From DATEMU01 sp964414585 (GTDB taxonomy: Bacteria > Planctomycetota > Phycisphaerae > UBA1845 > UTPLA1), in contig CAYPXR010000093.1 in NCBI GenBank assembly GCA_964414585.1, positions 1 to 64,000 of the forward strand: a stretch of DNA of 64,000 nt, written 5' to 3'. Both the position numbers and the translations under genes were made by a program. Below, one piece after another: positions 1 through 9,120 of the stretch (position 1 is its first letter; each line of letters begins with the position of its first letter). Below the pieces are notes generated by a model, which worked only from the letters and a program-made list of their open reading frames with translations, did not search any database and was not told the origin of the DNA.

Positions 1-183
1 GTGACGGTCCAGTCCTTGTGGCATTGGGGCGTTTACCTGTCCGGCGGTGATCGATCGACGACGTTGATGCGGCGATACGTGATCATTCAGTTGCTTCGAT
101 TGAAGCCCGGCCGGTTTACGTGGGAGTTGGTGCAGATCGGCTTCTGGCTCGTCGTGTTGATGGTCATCCTGCGAGTGCATTAA
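1..183 (+). CDS. 3' end of an unidentified gene (probably partial)
   Basis: An open frame runs from the window edge to a TAA at 181-183. It could start with the GTG at position 1 but more likely continues upstream of the window. The visible 60 residues are basic in the middle and end with a hydrophobic stretch of about 16 residues (FWLVVLMVIL), so a C-terminal membrane anchor is possible. It lies just upstream of, and on the same strand as, the glycosyltransferase, with almost no gap, so the two may share a transcript. I do not recognise the family. Confidence 0.35.
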   Translation: MTVQSLWHWGVYLSGGDRSTTLMRRYVIIQLLRLKPGRFTWELVQIGFWLVVLMVILRVH

Positions 184-199
184 GGGGTTGGATTGGGAT

Positions 200-1408
200 A
201 TGGCGGCGTTTCTTTGGACCTGGACGGGATTGACGGCGTTGACGGCGCTGATTTGGGCGAGCCGCCATTTGCAGCTCTCGCGCGCCGCGCGGGTCATGCC
301 GCCGCTGGACTCCGGCATGTACGCGGACGCGACCGCACCGCTGCCCTCGGTCAGCCTCCTCGTCGCCGCCAAGGACGAAGAGGCCAACATCGAAAGTTGC
401 CTGCGTTCGCTCGTGGAACAGGACTATCCCGGCCTTCAGGTCATCGCCGTGAACGACCGCAGCGCGGACGCAACCGGGGCCATCATCGACCGCGTCGCCG
501 CGGAGAACAAACGGCTGATGCCGATTCACGTCCGCGATCTCCGTGACGGCTGGTTCGGAAAGAACAACGCCATGCGCGAAGGCGTCGAACGCTCGACCGG
601 CGATTGGCTCTGCTTCACGGACGCCGATTGCGTCCAGACCTGCCGCCGTTCGGTGGCCATTGCGATGCGATATGCCCTGGAAAAAGGGGTCGATTTCCTC
701 TCGGTCCTGCCGACGCATGAGACCAGGGGTTTTTGGGAAAGCGTCATCCAGCCGGCGTGCAGCGGAATCCTGATGATCTGGTTCAACCCGCTTCGGGTGA
801 ACGATCCCCGGCGATCGACCGCCTACGCGAACGGGGCCTTCATGTTGATGAAGCGGTCCTGTTATGAGGCGATCGGCGGACACGACGCCGTCAAAACCGA
901 GTTGAACGAAGACATGCACATGGCCCGCCGCGCCAAGCAGGCCGGGCAGCATTTGCGAGTCATCTCGAATCTGGACCTGTACACCGTGCGGATGTACGAC
1001 GGATTCTCCAAGACGCGGGCCGGTTGGAGCCGAATCTTCTACGGCTGCTTCGGGACCTTGCGGCGATTGGTGGTGACGGGATTCATGGTCTTGATGGTCA
1101 GCCTGCTGCCCTGGGCCGCGCTCACCGCTTCGATCGTCGCGGCCGGCGCCTCTTCGGCCTGGCGAGCGCTATTGGCCGCGTCTGCTATCACGTGCGCGGC
1201 CCAAATGACCGTCATGTTCCGCTTCTATCGGATGAACCGGCTCAATCCGATCTTTGCGCTGGCTTATCCGTTGGGCGTCACGATCGGCCTTTGGGCCCTG
1301 GGCGGCGCGATTCGCCGATTGGGCGGCCGCTCGACGATCACCTGGCGCGGCACGACCTATCGCGGCGATCGCGTCGATGCGCCGGTACAGGCGCTTTCCA
1401 CCAAGTAG
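200..1408 (+). CDS. Family 2 glycosyltransferase, membrane-anchored
   Basis: A 402-residue GT2 (GT-A fold) glycosyltransferase expected to transfer a sugar from a nucleotide-sugar donor at the cytoplasmic membrane. An N-terminal hydrophobic segment is followed by the GT-A core: a VNDRSAD nucleotide-binding segment, a DADC metal site (DXD-like) around residue 140, an ELNEDMHMARR acceptor/catalytic segment, and a GWSRIFYG stretch in the place of the QxxRW motif. Three to four hydrophobic segments close the protein. The layout resembles HpnB-like and other membrane GT2 enzymes, but the substrate cannot be read from the sequence. The ATG at 200 is preferred; an in-frame TTG at 188 would add four residues. 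The gene ends 8 bp from the convergent gene at 1417. Confidence 0.88.
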   Translation: MAAFLWTWTGLTALTALIWASRHLQLSRAARVMPPLDSGMYADATAPLPSVSLLVAAKDEEANIESCLRSLVEQDYPGLQVIAVNDRSADATGAIIDRVAAENKRLMPIHVRDLRDGWFGKNNAMREGVERSTGDWLCFTDADCVQTCRRSVAIAMRYALEKGVDFLSVLPTHETRGFWESVIQPACSGILMIWFNPLRVNDPRRSTAYANGAFMLMKRSCYEAIGGHDAVKTELNEDMHMARRAKQAGQHLRVISNLDLYTVRMYDGFSKTRAGWSRIFYGCFGTLRRLVVTGFMVLMVSLLPWAALTASIVAAGASSAWRALLAASAITCAAQMTVMFRFYRMNRLNPIFALAYPLGVTIGLWALGGAIRRLGGRSTITWRGTTYRGDRVDAPVQALSTK

Positions 1409-1416
1409 GAATGGCG

Positions 1417-2118
1417 TTACTTGGGTCCGTGGCCTTCGGCCAGGCCCTGGAGCATTTCGACGACCTGCGTCGTGGCGAATTGATGCGCCGTCTTGACGCG
1501 ATCGACTACCGTTTGCGGATCCCACGGTACGGGCGCGGCCCAGCGCGTATCGACTTCGATGAAGAGCTGTCGCACGTCTTCTACGAGCGACTCGACTTTG
1601 ACCTCCGCCTGCCAGTTCGGTTGGTCAGGACCGGGAATGGGCGGCAGGAGCAATTTCAAGCCCACCGCGTGGACCGGCCTGCGAAGCGCCCCAAGCCGGT
1701 CGTCCAGCCCCAGACATCGCTGACCCAGGAAGAGCCGGGCGTCGTTGCCGTCGGATTGCGCGGTCAGGCGGACGATCGCCCCGGAGGCAATGATCAGTCG
1801 CGGTCCGAAGACGGATGCCACGCACTCCAGCGCGAGTTTGAGATTGTCGAGGAAAAGATCCAACGAACCGGTCGGGAAGAAATCCTCGAAATTCACGGTG
1901 TCGGGTTGGATCGACAGTTTGAGCTGGCTTCTCGGGTCCCCCTCGGCTTGCGGGCTGGCCAGCGACCAGACATGTTCGGCGTATTCCTGCCGCCGCCAGT
2001 CGAATCCTTCGCTGGCCTTCATTTGAAACTGCTGTTTGTGCTGCTTGTCGAGCGCTGCCGGCGGGGCAAAGCGAACGCCGGTGTGCAAACCGCGGGTCTT
2101 GATGGTGTCGGGCAGCAT
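1417..2118 (-). CDS. Conserved hypothetical protein, cytoplasmic
   Basis: A 233-residue protein without signal peptide or membrane segment and with mixed alpha/beta composition. It starts 3 nt after the stop of the YfgM-like gene and is probably the last gene of a three-gene operon running from 3360 to 1417. I recognise no catalytic motif or family. Its position behind two envelope genes hints at an accessory role there, but no function can be assigned. Confidence 0.68.
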   Translation of the reverse strand: MLPDTIKTRGLHTGVRFAPPAALDKQHKQQFQMKASEGFDWRRQEYAEHVWSLASPQAEGDPRSQLKLSIQPDTVNFEDFFPTGSLDLFLDNLKLALECVASVFGPRLIIASGAIVRLTAQSDGNDARLFLGQRCLGLDDRLGALRRPVHAVGLKLLLPPIPGPDQPNWQAEVKVESLVEDVRQLFIEVDTRWAAPVPWDPQTVVDRVKTAHQFATTQVVEMLQGLAEGHGPK

Positions 2119-2121
2119 CGA

Positions 2122-2889
2122 TCAGCCCTTCGGATTTCCGCCGGCCGGCGGCGTCGTCGGCGCCGGCGCGCTTCCTCCCGCCGGACTGCCTGGAATGACG
2201 GGCACGATGGGCAGAGTCGGCGCGCTGGTCGGCGTCAGGAGCGGATCAGGAACCGGAACGGTCACGGGCGCCGGCGCGAAGACCACCGGCTGCGACCAGT
2301 TCGCCAGGCCGTCGAGACGGTATTTGGCCTGGGCGCGAAAAGGAGTTTCCGCGAATCGCGAATCGTCCATAATTCGTTGATACGATTGCCGCGCATTTTC
2401 CGTTTTCGACTGGTCTTCCGCGAGAACGCCGAGGGCGATCAACGCCTGACCGACGGCCGATACATCGTTCGGATAATCGGTCAGAACTCGGTTGTACGCG
2501 TTGGCGGCCGATTCCGACCATTGTTGCTTTCCGGCGGAAGCGGCGGACGACGACTCCGGACTGGCGAGTTGCGACATGGCGATCTCTCCGATCCGAAGCC
2601 AGGCGGCAAGTGTGAGTTCCGAGGACCGTTTCTCTTCGGCCAGCGCGCGGAATTGACCGAGCGCGCCCGTCGGGTCTTTGAGCACGTCGTTGTCGCTGAG
2701 CAGGGCCCACCCGTTCATGACCTGTTGCTGGCGATTCTTGACGAACCAGAAACCGCCGGCGGTCAAAATCGCGGCCGCGCACACGATGATGGTCAGCAGG
2801 GCCGCGTTCTGTTTGACGTAGACGGAGATCTGGTCAATCTGCTGTGATAGTTCATTGGTACGAAGCTCTTGTCGTCGTGCGGTCTTCAT
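2122..2889 (-). CDS. YfgM-like membrane-anchored TPR protein
   Basis: A 255-residue single-pass membrane protein. A basic cytoplasmic N-terminus (residues 1-30) precedes one transmembrane helix (about 33-52, rich in L/I/V/A). A periplasmic region with TPR-like helices follows, including an AYNRVLTDYPNDVSAVGQ repeat. The tail after about residue 200 is Pro/Gly/Thr-rich and disordered. This matches the YfgM/tetratricopeptide-like family, whose E. coli member works with the SecYEG translocon and periplasmic chaperones; that role here is inference. ATG 2889 is preferred over a TTG two codons upstream. The gene is 27 nt downstream of the lipoprotein gene and 3 nt upstream of the next gene. Confidence 0.75.
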   Translation of the reverse strand: MKTARRQELRTNELSQQIDQISVYVKQNAALLTIIVCAAAILTAGGFWFVKNRQQQVMNGWALLSDNDVLKDPTGALGQFRALAEEKRSSELTLAAWLRIGEIAMSQLASPESSSAASAGKQQWSESAANAYNRVLTDYPNDVSAVGQALIALGVLAEDQSKTENARQSYQRIMDDSRFAETPFRAQAKYRLDGLANWSQPVVFAPAPVTVPVPDPLLTPTSAPTLPIVPVIPGSPAGGSAPAPTTPPAGGNPKG

Positions 2890-2916
2890 GGTCAATCTGT
2901 TTCGGGTTGAAGGGTC

Positions 2917-3360
2917 TTATCTTTCCAGGTCCGGCGAGCGGACCGTCGCGCGAACGCGCGTGCTGGGGCTGAACCACCCGGCCGGAATTTTTTCGATGCG
3001 GATCTCGCATCGCTCCTCCGCCTTGCGGTACGTAATCGTATAGACACCGTTTTGTAATTTTTCGTCCACGATCTGCCAGTCGGCCCCGGGCATGTTCTGA
3101 ACATAGAAATTTCGCACCGCCAGCGGCTCGGCGCTGCCCAGGTAAAAGTGCTTCACGGATCGACGGCCTTCCGTGTACGAATGATCGGATTTGTCACGGT
3201 CCAGTTTGAACTTGGAGGGGACCGGGACGTCCTGCACGAACGGCTGCGCCTTGGCCTGCAGGACGGTCGGCGTGGTCGGCTCCTTGGTGCAGCCCGATGC
3301 CGCCATGGCCGCCAGCAATCCGATCAACAGCCTGCCGACTTTTTGATGCATGTGCTTCAT
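2917..3360 (-). CDS. Small lipoprotein
   Basis: A 147-residue predicted lipoprotein. From ATG 3360 it has a short charged N-terminus, a hydrophobic segment and a lipobox-like AASGC around residues 20-24, then a Thr/Pro linker and a compact beta-rich domain. The open frame extends upstream to 3705, but the lipoprotein signal makes ATG 3360 the sensible start. It heads the operon that continues with the TPR protein at 2889. The function of the folded domain is unknown to me. Confidence 0.75.
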   Translation of the reverse strand: MKHMHQKVGRLLIGLLAAMAASGCTKEPTTPTVLQAKAQPFVQDVPVPSKFKLDRDKSDHSYTEGRRSVKHFYLGSAEPLAVRNFYVQNMPGADWQIVDEKLQNGVYTITYRKAEERCEIRIEKIPAGWFSPSTRVRATVRSPDLER

Positions 3361-3683
3361 ACCGAATCTAGGGCGGCCGGCGGCTAAACAAGCGATGGAC
3401 CGGACGTTATGCGCAAGACAAGGGAGCCTACCCGAGGCGCCCGCACCTGTCAATTCAACGGCATTCCGGAGACCGCCAGGTCTGAACAGAGGCGAGAAAA
3501 GCCATGAAAATATTAGGCCATTTTCAGCGCGAAGACGGTGCGAAATGAGTCCTCGAAATCGCGTGCCGTAATGGCGCGACCGGTCGCACGCCGGGAATTG
3601 AAAATGCCCGGACGGCAACGCGGTGATATCATTTCCCCGGGCGAACAAGAATCCCCTAAGACGAAAGCGGAACTCTGATCGAT
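3361..3683. other. Divergent intergenic region, nothing specific seen
   Basis: About 320 bp between the divergent lipoprotein operon (minus) and the SGNH hydrolase (plus). It should hold both promoters, but I see no convincing -35/-10 pair, repeat or RNA gene. Open frames crossing it have no start or family support. Confidence 0.4.
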
Positions 3684-4979
3684 ATGCAACGATCACGCCT
3701 TGCAAGAATGGCGATGTTGCTTTTTGGCGCGTATCTGGCGACGGTGTCGGCTTCGCTCAACGCCGTCATTCATCTCGCCGCGACCCTCAGCCCCATCCAG
3801 GTCACCTGGGTCTACCGGAACATGATCGGGCATGGACTGGCGGCCGTGCTCGTCTGGGCAGGCGCGATCGCGGCCGTTAAAGCGCGCACACTCCGCCTGG
3901 GGCCGATCATCGCCGTGGAAATCCTTCTGTTTGCGGTTTCCGCCGACCAACTGGTGGGCATCCTCTATCCGCCGCCGGACCGGCTCGAAAGCGTCGTCCA
4001 GCCGCACCCGACGAGGGTCTGGTGTCACCGGCCCAACGCCACCGGCGTCTATTTTGGAGTCGAGACGCGAATCAATTCCCTCGGCTTGCGCGAGCGGGAA
4101 TTTCCATTGCAAAAACCCGTGGGGGAGCTGCGAATCCTGTTCGTCGGCGACTCCGTGACCGTCGGCCTCGGCCTGAACACGGAGGACTCCTTTCCTCGCA
4201 AGGCCGAACCGATTCTCGCCGGAATGGCCGGCCATCTAAGTGTTCGGACCATCAACGCCGGATGCAGCGGCTATGCCACGTGGCAGGAAACCGACTACGT
4301 CAAGAACGAAGGGTTGAAATTGTCCCCCGACTTGTTCGTGCTCTGTTTTTGCATGAACGATGTCATCGATGTGTACAGCGTTTCGAAGGGCAAGGTGCGC
4401 GGAAAACCGTGGGCGGTCGAATACCCGCCGTTCAATCATTTCAGCGGATTCGCCCGGATGGCCGCGGCCATCGCCGACCGCGTCAAGGCGGACAAGGTCC
4501 GCAAGGAAAATCTCTGGACCTGTCAGGACATGTTCGCCGTCCCAAGAAGTGAGTGGATCACCGTCAAGGAATTGTTCAACGAGCCTCAGTCCGAAAGAAT
4601 GAACGAAGCCTGGACGCGTGAGCTTTCTGACCTCGACGACTTCAGGGCGGTTTGCGAGTCGGCCGGCGTCAGGATGCTGCTCGTCTCCTTCCCCGTTTCC
4701 TCCCGGTTGCCTTCCACGCCGTTTGCAAAAGGACTCTACCGCCGCGTCATCGACTGGGCCGCGCGGCGCGGCGTTCCGGCGCTCGACACCACCGACGCCA
4801 TGTTGCAATGGGCGACCGAACACCACCGGCCGATCAAAGATCTATTCCTGGACGACGTTCATCTCAGCGCCGAAGGCGCCGCCTTTTCCGCGCAGTGCAT
4901 CGCGGCGTTCATTGCCCGGCACGAATTGGTCAAGGGCATCCGGGAGCCCGACGCCGCGAGCCGCCCGGCGGGATCCTGA
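3684..4979 (+). CDS. SGNH/GDSL-family hydrolase with membrane N-terminus
   Basis: A 431-residue protein. Residues 1-100 contain three hydrophobic segments. The rest is an SGNH hydrolase domain with block I ILFVGDSVTVG (nucleophile Ser near residue 155), a block III-like FCMNDV segment, and block V LDDVHLSAEG carrying the catalytic Asp-His pair near residue 392. Family members are esterases or lipases, including acyl and acetyl esterases acting on cell-surface sugars; the membrane anchor and the glycosyltransferase and O-antigen-ligase genes in the region fit that role, but this is inference. No clear Shine-Dalgarno precedes the ATG. Confidence 0.83.
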   Translation: MQRSRLARMAMLLFGAYLATVSASLNAVIHLAATLSPIQVTWVYRNMIGHGLAAVLVWAGAIAAVKARTLRLGPIIAVEILLFAVSADQLVGILYPPPDRLESVVQPHPTRVWCHRPNATGVYFGVETRINSLGLREREFPLQKPVGELRILFVGDSVTVGLGLNTEDSFPRKAEPILAGMAGHLSVRTINAGCSGYATWQETDYVKNEGLKLSPDLFVLCFCMNDVIDVYSVSKGKVRGKPWAVEYPPFNHFSGFARMAAAIADRVKADKVRKENLWTCQDMFAVPRSEWITVKELFNEPQSERMNEAWTRELSDLDDFRAVCESAGVRMLLVSFPVSSRLPSTPFAKGLYRRVIDWAARRGVPALDTTDAMLQWATEHHRPIKDLFLDDVHLSAEGAAFSAQCIAAFIARHELVKGIREPDAASRPAGS

Positions 4980-5091
4980 CGAATGAGCCGGACGATTGCC
5001 AATCCCCGGAACACCGGTTACATTATCGCATCTACGTCGGGCCGGAATGAATGCCGAATCCCGGAATTCTTAGCCGTCGTGGAGCGTAGAC

Positions 5092-5808
5092 ATGACCGTC
5101 GCGTCAGTTCAAGGCTTGCAACCCGATCAGGCGATCTGTCCGATCTGCGATCGAACGGTCCGCGCCAAGCGGATGCGGAAGTTGTACGACGTGTCGGTCT
5201 GCTACAAATGCGGCAACGGCTTTGCCAATCGGCGACAACTCGCATGGGTCATTGATGTTTTCGCGCTTTGGATCGCTACGTTCATCGTCGCGTTCTTGAT
5301 TGGGCTCCTGTTTGAGGCGCTTCTTCCGCCGAATGGGAATATCCTGTTGGCTGAGCAGTTGTTCTGGATCCTGTTTGTTTGGTTGTTCACGCCGGTCCTA
5401 TTTGCCTGCAAGGACGGATTCTCGGGCTACTCGCCGGGCAAGTGGTTGTGCGGCGTTCGAGTCGTTCATTGGGACACTCGCGAGCCCATCTCCTACGGAA
5501 AAAGCTTCAAGAGAAACCTCGTCGTCAACATCCCCTTCATGCCGCTAATTATTGCACTCCAAATGATGAAGGGCCGGCGCTCCGGCGACAAATGGGCCAG
5601 GACCTGCGTCGTCTGGCAAAAAAAAGCCCACCGAATGCCCTTCGATCCCAGGGGCATCCTCTGCACCAATTGTGGCTATGACTTGACCGGAAACGTCTCG
5701 GGCCGCTGTCCCGAGTGCGGTAAGGATATTCCCCTAAAGGCCCCGGTTGCGAGGCTTGCCGTCGCCCAGCCCGTTCCGCTCGTCGCGCTTCAAAGGCCGC
5801 CATCGTAG
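5092..5808 (+). CDS. RDD-family membrane protein with two zinc ribbons
   Basis: A 238-residue protein with an N-terminal zinc ribbon (CPIC...CYKC), an RDD domain with three hydrophobic segments (about residues 50-170, including GYSPGKWLCGVRV and the GDKWARTCVVW end), and a C-terminal ribbon CTNCGYDLTGNVSGRCPECG. That C-terminal ribbon is typical of planctomycete proteins. RDD proteins have been linked to ion transport, but the function here is unknown. A GGAG lies 8 nt before ATG 5092. A second RDD/zinc-ribbon gene is at 31437. Confidence 0.85.
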   Translation: MTVASVQGLQPDQAICPICDRTVRAKRMRKLYDVSVCYKCGNGFANRRQLAWVIDVFALWIATFIVAFLIGLLFEALLPPNGNILLAEQLFWILFVWLFTPVLFACKDGFSGYSPGKWLCGVRVVHWDTREPISYGKSFKRNLVVNIPFMPLIIALQMMKGRRSGDKWARTCVVWQKKAHRMPFDPRGILCTNCGYDLTGNVSGRCPECGKDIPLKAPVARLAVAQPVPLVALQRPPS

Positions 5809-5907
5809 CGCCGTTGAGATGGGGCCTCCAAAGGCGTACAATTCCCTGGAACACTTCGAACGATCGACCCGGTTGGCTCCGTTCTCATTTCCGGGAGACC
5901 GTCAGTC

Positions 5908-7512
5908 ATGCGGCTCATGATTCTGGAGGATAAAAAGCTCCGTTCCACGCTCAGCGCGGGGGCGGGGATGGTTTCAATCGGTTCAAGCCCGGATTGCTCC
6001 GTGCATCTGCCCGACCCGCGCGTCGGCGGTCACCAGGCGACGATCATTCAGGACACCGGCGGCGAGTGGTGGCTGGAAGTCGTCGATCCCTCCGTGCCGA
6101 CGCGCCTGAACCGCTCCGTTCAAAAGGGTCGCGCCCGGCTTCGCCACGCCGACGAGATCGAAGTGGGGCCCTTCGCGATCCGCCTCTTCATGGAATCCGG
6201 CAAGAGTTCGGAGGAATTGCAACGGGAACGAATGATCGAGCTGGCCCGGAAACACGGCCAATCCCTTCCGCTGAGCACCGTCGCCAGGAAATTCGACGCG
6301 ACGGTGACGGTCGGCAAGGACCACCTCGTCCAGATGACGCTGCTGTCGTTGCGCCTGTCTCAATTCGAAAAGGTGAACGAACTGTTGGCGCCGATCCTGC
6401 GGGCGATGATCCGCGCCTTCTCCGCCCGGCGGGGCTGGGTGGGTATTCGCTCCGATGACCGCGGCCCCTTCGAGTGGACCCTGGGCGTCAGCGAGCACGG
6501 GCAACCCTGCGACCAGCCCGCATTTTCACAAATCATGCAGTCGCGATGCGTCACCGGCGCCCAATACCTGCTCAGTCCGGAGGCGTCGACCCCCGGCGTT
6601 CGCTCGGCCATGGCCGTTCCGCTGATCTGCCAGTCCGGCACGCTCGGGATGCTCTACGTTGAAAACGACGCGGGCGACGCGCCATTCGACGAGCCGGCGT
6701 TCGACGCGTTCTGTACGCTCGCGTGCGCCGTCGCCATGCCGGTCGAAACCGTCATTCGCCAGTCGTTGGCCAAACGCCAAGTCGCCGCCCAATCGGAATT
6801 GACGATCGCCCGGGCCACGCAGGATGCGGTCACTCCGAAAGCCCTGCCGCAATGGAATGAGCTGTACGTCGCGGGCTATCGGCGGATGGGCGCGGCTCGC
6901 TGTTGCGATTTCTACGATATCGTGCAGCTTCCGGACAAGACGGCGTCGATCGTGGTCGCGCGCGTGGAGACGGATACCGCGACGTTGCCGCGATGCCTGG
7001 CCGAGATCCGCACGGCCTTTCGCAGCGCCGCCCTGCACGTCGACGCGCCCCATCTGTTCGCGAGGGCCTTGAACTGGCTCTTGTCGGCCGGCGAAGGGAG
7101 GGCGTCCATCGATCTGGCCCAGGTCTGGATTTCACCGGCGACCGGCAAGGTCCATTACACCCTCGCCGGCCGTGGGGTTCACCTGGCGCGGGTCGGCGTC
7201 GATGGCGGCTTCCAGTGGGTGGAAACGGCCCGGCCGGAGGCGATTGGCCGGACCAAGACGACCGCCGCGGAGTTGGCGACCGTCGAACTCGGGCGCGGGG
7301 AGACGCTGGTCTGGGCCACCGACGGCGTCAACAAAATGACCAACGCCAACGGCGAGGCCTTCGACCTCGCGGGATTGGAAGAAAGCCTCGGCGACGGCCT
7401 CAGCCGCGCGCCGGGCCAGGCCCTGTCCGAGTTGGAAACCGACCTCACCGAGTTTCTACAGGGCGGGAGCAGTCCCGACGACGTCACCGTCGTCGTCGTC
7501 CGTCGAGCCTAA
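5908..7512 (+). CDS. FHA-GAF-PP2C (SpoIIE-type) signalling protein with altered phosphatase motifs
   Basis: A 534-residue cytoplasmic protein. An FHA domain (residues 1-95, with IGSSPDCSVHLPDPRVGGHQA) would bind phosphothreonine. A GAF-type sensor region spans about 150-290, and a SpoIIE-like PP2C domain runs from about 300 to 534. Typical PP2C features remain: CDFYD, WATDGV and the final SPDDVTVVVV. The usual GG of GGDFYD is CC, and the DxSGHG segment is replaced by RVETDTA, so one metal-binding Asp is missing. The protein may have low or no phosphatase activity. It likely belongs to a Ser/Thr phosphorylation or partner-switching pathway. The neighbouring convergent gene encodes an HDOD-GGDEF protein. 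Confidence 0.88.
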   Translation: MRLMILEDKKLRSTLSAGAGMVSIGSSPDCSVHLPDPRVGGHQATIIQDTGGEWWLEVVDPSVPTRLNRSVQKGRARLRHADEIEVGPFAIRLFMESGKSSEELQRERMIELARKHGQSLPLSTVARKFDATVTVGKDHLVQMTLLSLRLSQFEKVNELLAPILRAMIRAFSARRGWVGIRSDDRGPFEWTLGVSEHGQPCDQPAFSQIMQSRCVTGAQYLLSPEASTPGVRSAMAVPLICQSGTLGMLYVENDAGDAPFDEPAFDAFCTLACAVAMPVETVIRQSLAKRQVAAQSELTIARATQDAVTPKALPQWNELYVAGYRRMGAARCCDFYDIVQLPDKTASIVVARVETDTATLPRCLAEIRTAFRSAALHVDAPHLFARALNWLLSAGEGRASIDLAQVWISPATGKVHYTLAGRGVHLARVGVDGGFQWVETARPEAIGRTKTTAAELATVELGRGETLVWATDGVNKMTNANGEAFDLAGLEESLGDGLSRAPGQALSELETDLTEFLQGGSSPDDVTVVVVRRA

Positions 7513-7538
7513 ATCAGAAAAGAGAAGTGTCATGCGCG

Positions 7539-9086
7539 TCAGTTCCGCGCGGGGACGGCGGCCAGGATATTCTGCGTCGGCGGCGCCATCTGGGTTGCGG
7601 ACCGGCCCCGATAGGACCAGGTATTGCGCCCCGAATTCTTGGAGAGGTAAAGCTGCTGATCGGCGTCGGCAATGATCTGCTCGACGGTCGGCGGCGACGA
7701 ATAATCCGCCGTCACCACGACGCCCATGCTGATCGTCACCTGCAACCGATCGCCGCTGTTGTCGATGCGCAGGTCTTCAACGCACTTTCGAACCCGCGCC
7801 GCCACGATGCACGCCGCGCGCCGATCGGCGTGGGGCGCCAGGATGGCGAATTCCTCGCCGCCGAATCGGGCCAGCAGGTCGAGATCGCGCAGGCAATTCT
7901 GCACGGCACGCCCCACCCGTTTCAACACCAGATCCCCGATGGGATGCCCATGGCAATCGTTGAATTTTTTGAAGTGGTCGATGTCGAACAGCAGCAGCGC
8001 GAAGTGCCCGTGGCCGCGCTCCAGTCCTTTGGTCAATTCGCCGATCTTCTCGTTGAATTTCGCGCGGTTCGGAACGCCGGTCAACGCATCCGTCGTCGCC
8101 CGCACCAGGAGGTCCTCGTTGGCTTTTAGCGTCTCGTTGTGTTCGAGGTGGGACACGACGCCGACGCGAGTGACTTCCTCCTGGGCCTCGGCGTAAAGGT
8201 CAATCATCGCGGCCGTGTCGTCCAGCTTCACGTCGAAGACCCGGGCGATCTGGAGGTATTCCCCCAGAATCTCCTCGGAGTGTCGTTTCCATTGGGTCTC
8301 GTCGAGCTTCAGATGATTTTGAACGATCTCGCGAGCCCGATGGCCGTCGTCGGCGGCCAGGTCCTTGCCGCGCACAAAGACCGGCGCCAGGCGCCGGGCC
8401 AAGTGGACGACGCGGCACAACGCCGGAACGGGTTCTGCGTCTTCACCCATGGAATCCTGCCGGCGGATCGCCGTGACCAGAACGTCAGGCAGGCCCCAGT
8501 CCTCGAGCAACTGTGCGCCGAAGGCCATGTGGTTGACGCCCAGGACCGCTGCTTCGGCGGCCGGAAGCTCGGTTCCATCTTTGGCTTTGGACAAGGCGCG
8601 CGAGTATTCCTCGGGCATCCCCTGAGCGAGGGCCAGGCGTCCGATGCCGGCCATCAGCGCCGCGGTAAAAGCCTCTTCCCGGTCGATGCTGAAAAGGACG
8701 GGGGCCAGGTGCCGGGCAATGACGCCGGAGGCAAAGCTCTCCGCCCAAAAATCGGTAATGTCGAATCCCTCGCAGCGGGTCCGGTGGTCCGGCGATGCCA
8801 GCGAAAAGCCCAGCGCCGTCATCTTCACCGTTCGCAGACCCAGCAGCAGGATGGCTTCCCGAACGCTGAGGACTTGACGGTTGATGCCGGATATGGGGGA
8901 GTTTGCGAATTTCAACAGTCGCCCGGAGAGGGCGGCGTCGGCCATGATCACGTCAGCGATGTCCTGGCACTCGACGTCGTCCCGTCGGCACAATTCGAGG
9001 ACCTGAATCGCGGTGCCGGGAGGGCTGGGAAGACGTTTGGCCGCCTTCATCTTCGACAGTAATGCTTTCGGATCCACCGGCTGCAT
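7539..9086 (-). CDS. HDOD-GGDEF protein (probable diguanylate cyclase)
   Basis: A 515-residue protein. The N-terminal HDOD domain (about 15-215, with LPSPPGTAIQVLELC and LLKFANSPISG) is followed by a helical linker and a GGDEF domain (about 335-495). The active site is intact as GGEEF, preceded by DALTGVPNR and FDIDHFKKFND. An RDLD inhibitory site lies five residues before GGEEF, so the enzyme should make cyclic di-GMP and be feedback-inhibited. HDOD domains are known from signalling proteins and usually lack hydrolase activity. It is probably co-transcribed with the gene at 9121-9498, which ends 34 nt before this ATG. Confidence 0.93.
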   Translation of the reverse strand: MQPVDPKALLSKMKAAKRLPSPPGTAIQVLELCRRDDVECQDIADVIMADAALSGRLLKFANSPISGINRQVLSVREAILLLGLRTVKMTALGFSLASPDHRTRCEGFDITDFWAESFASGVIARHLAPVLFSIDREEAFTAALMAGIGRLALAQGMPEEYSRALSKAKDGTELPAAEAAVLGVNHMAFGAQLLEDWGLPDVLVTAIRRQDSMGEDAEPVPALCRVVHLARRLAPVFVRGKDLAADDGHRAREIVQNHLKLDETQWKRHSEEILGEYLQIARVFDVKLDDTAAMIDLYAEAQEEVTRVGVVSHLEHNETLKANEDLLVRATTDALTGVPNRAKFNEKIGELTKGLERGHGHFALLLFDIDHFKKFNDCHGHPIGDLVLKRVGRAVQNCLRDLDLLARFGGEEFAILAPHADRRAACIVAARVRKCVEDLRIDNSGDRLQVTISMGVVVTADYSSPPTVEQIIADADQQLYLSKNSGRNTWSYRGRSATQMAPPTQNILAAVPARN

Positions 9087-9120
9087 GAGCGTCGACTCCG
9101 GGTTCCCTCGCGTATGCGAA

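Noticed and set aside
164..952. 262-codon minus-strand frame antisense to the GT2 gene
   Set aside because: It lies opposite a gene with clear GT2 motifs, has no recognisable motif or Shine-Dalgarno, and its residue mix is that of a GC-rich shadow frame.
1024..2847. 607-codon plus-strand frame
   Set aside because: It crosses the GT2 gene end and lies antisense to two minus-strand genes that have signal or TPR features; Arg/Gly-rich composition is typical of shadow frames.
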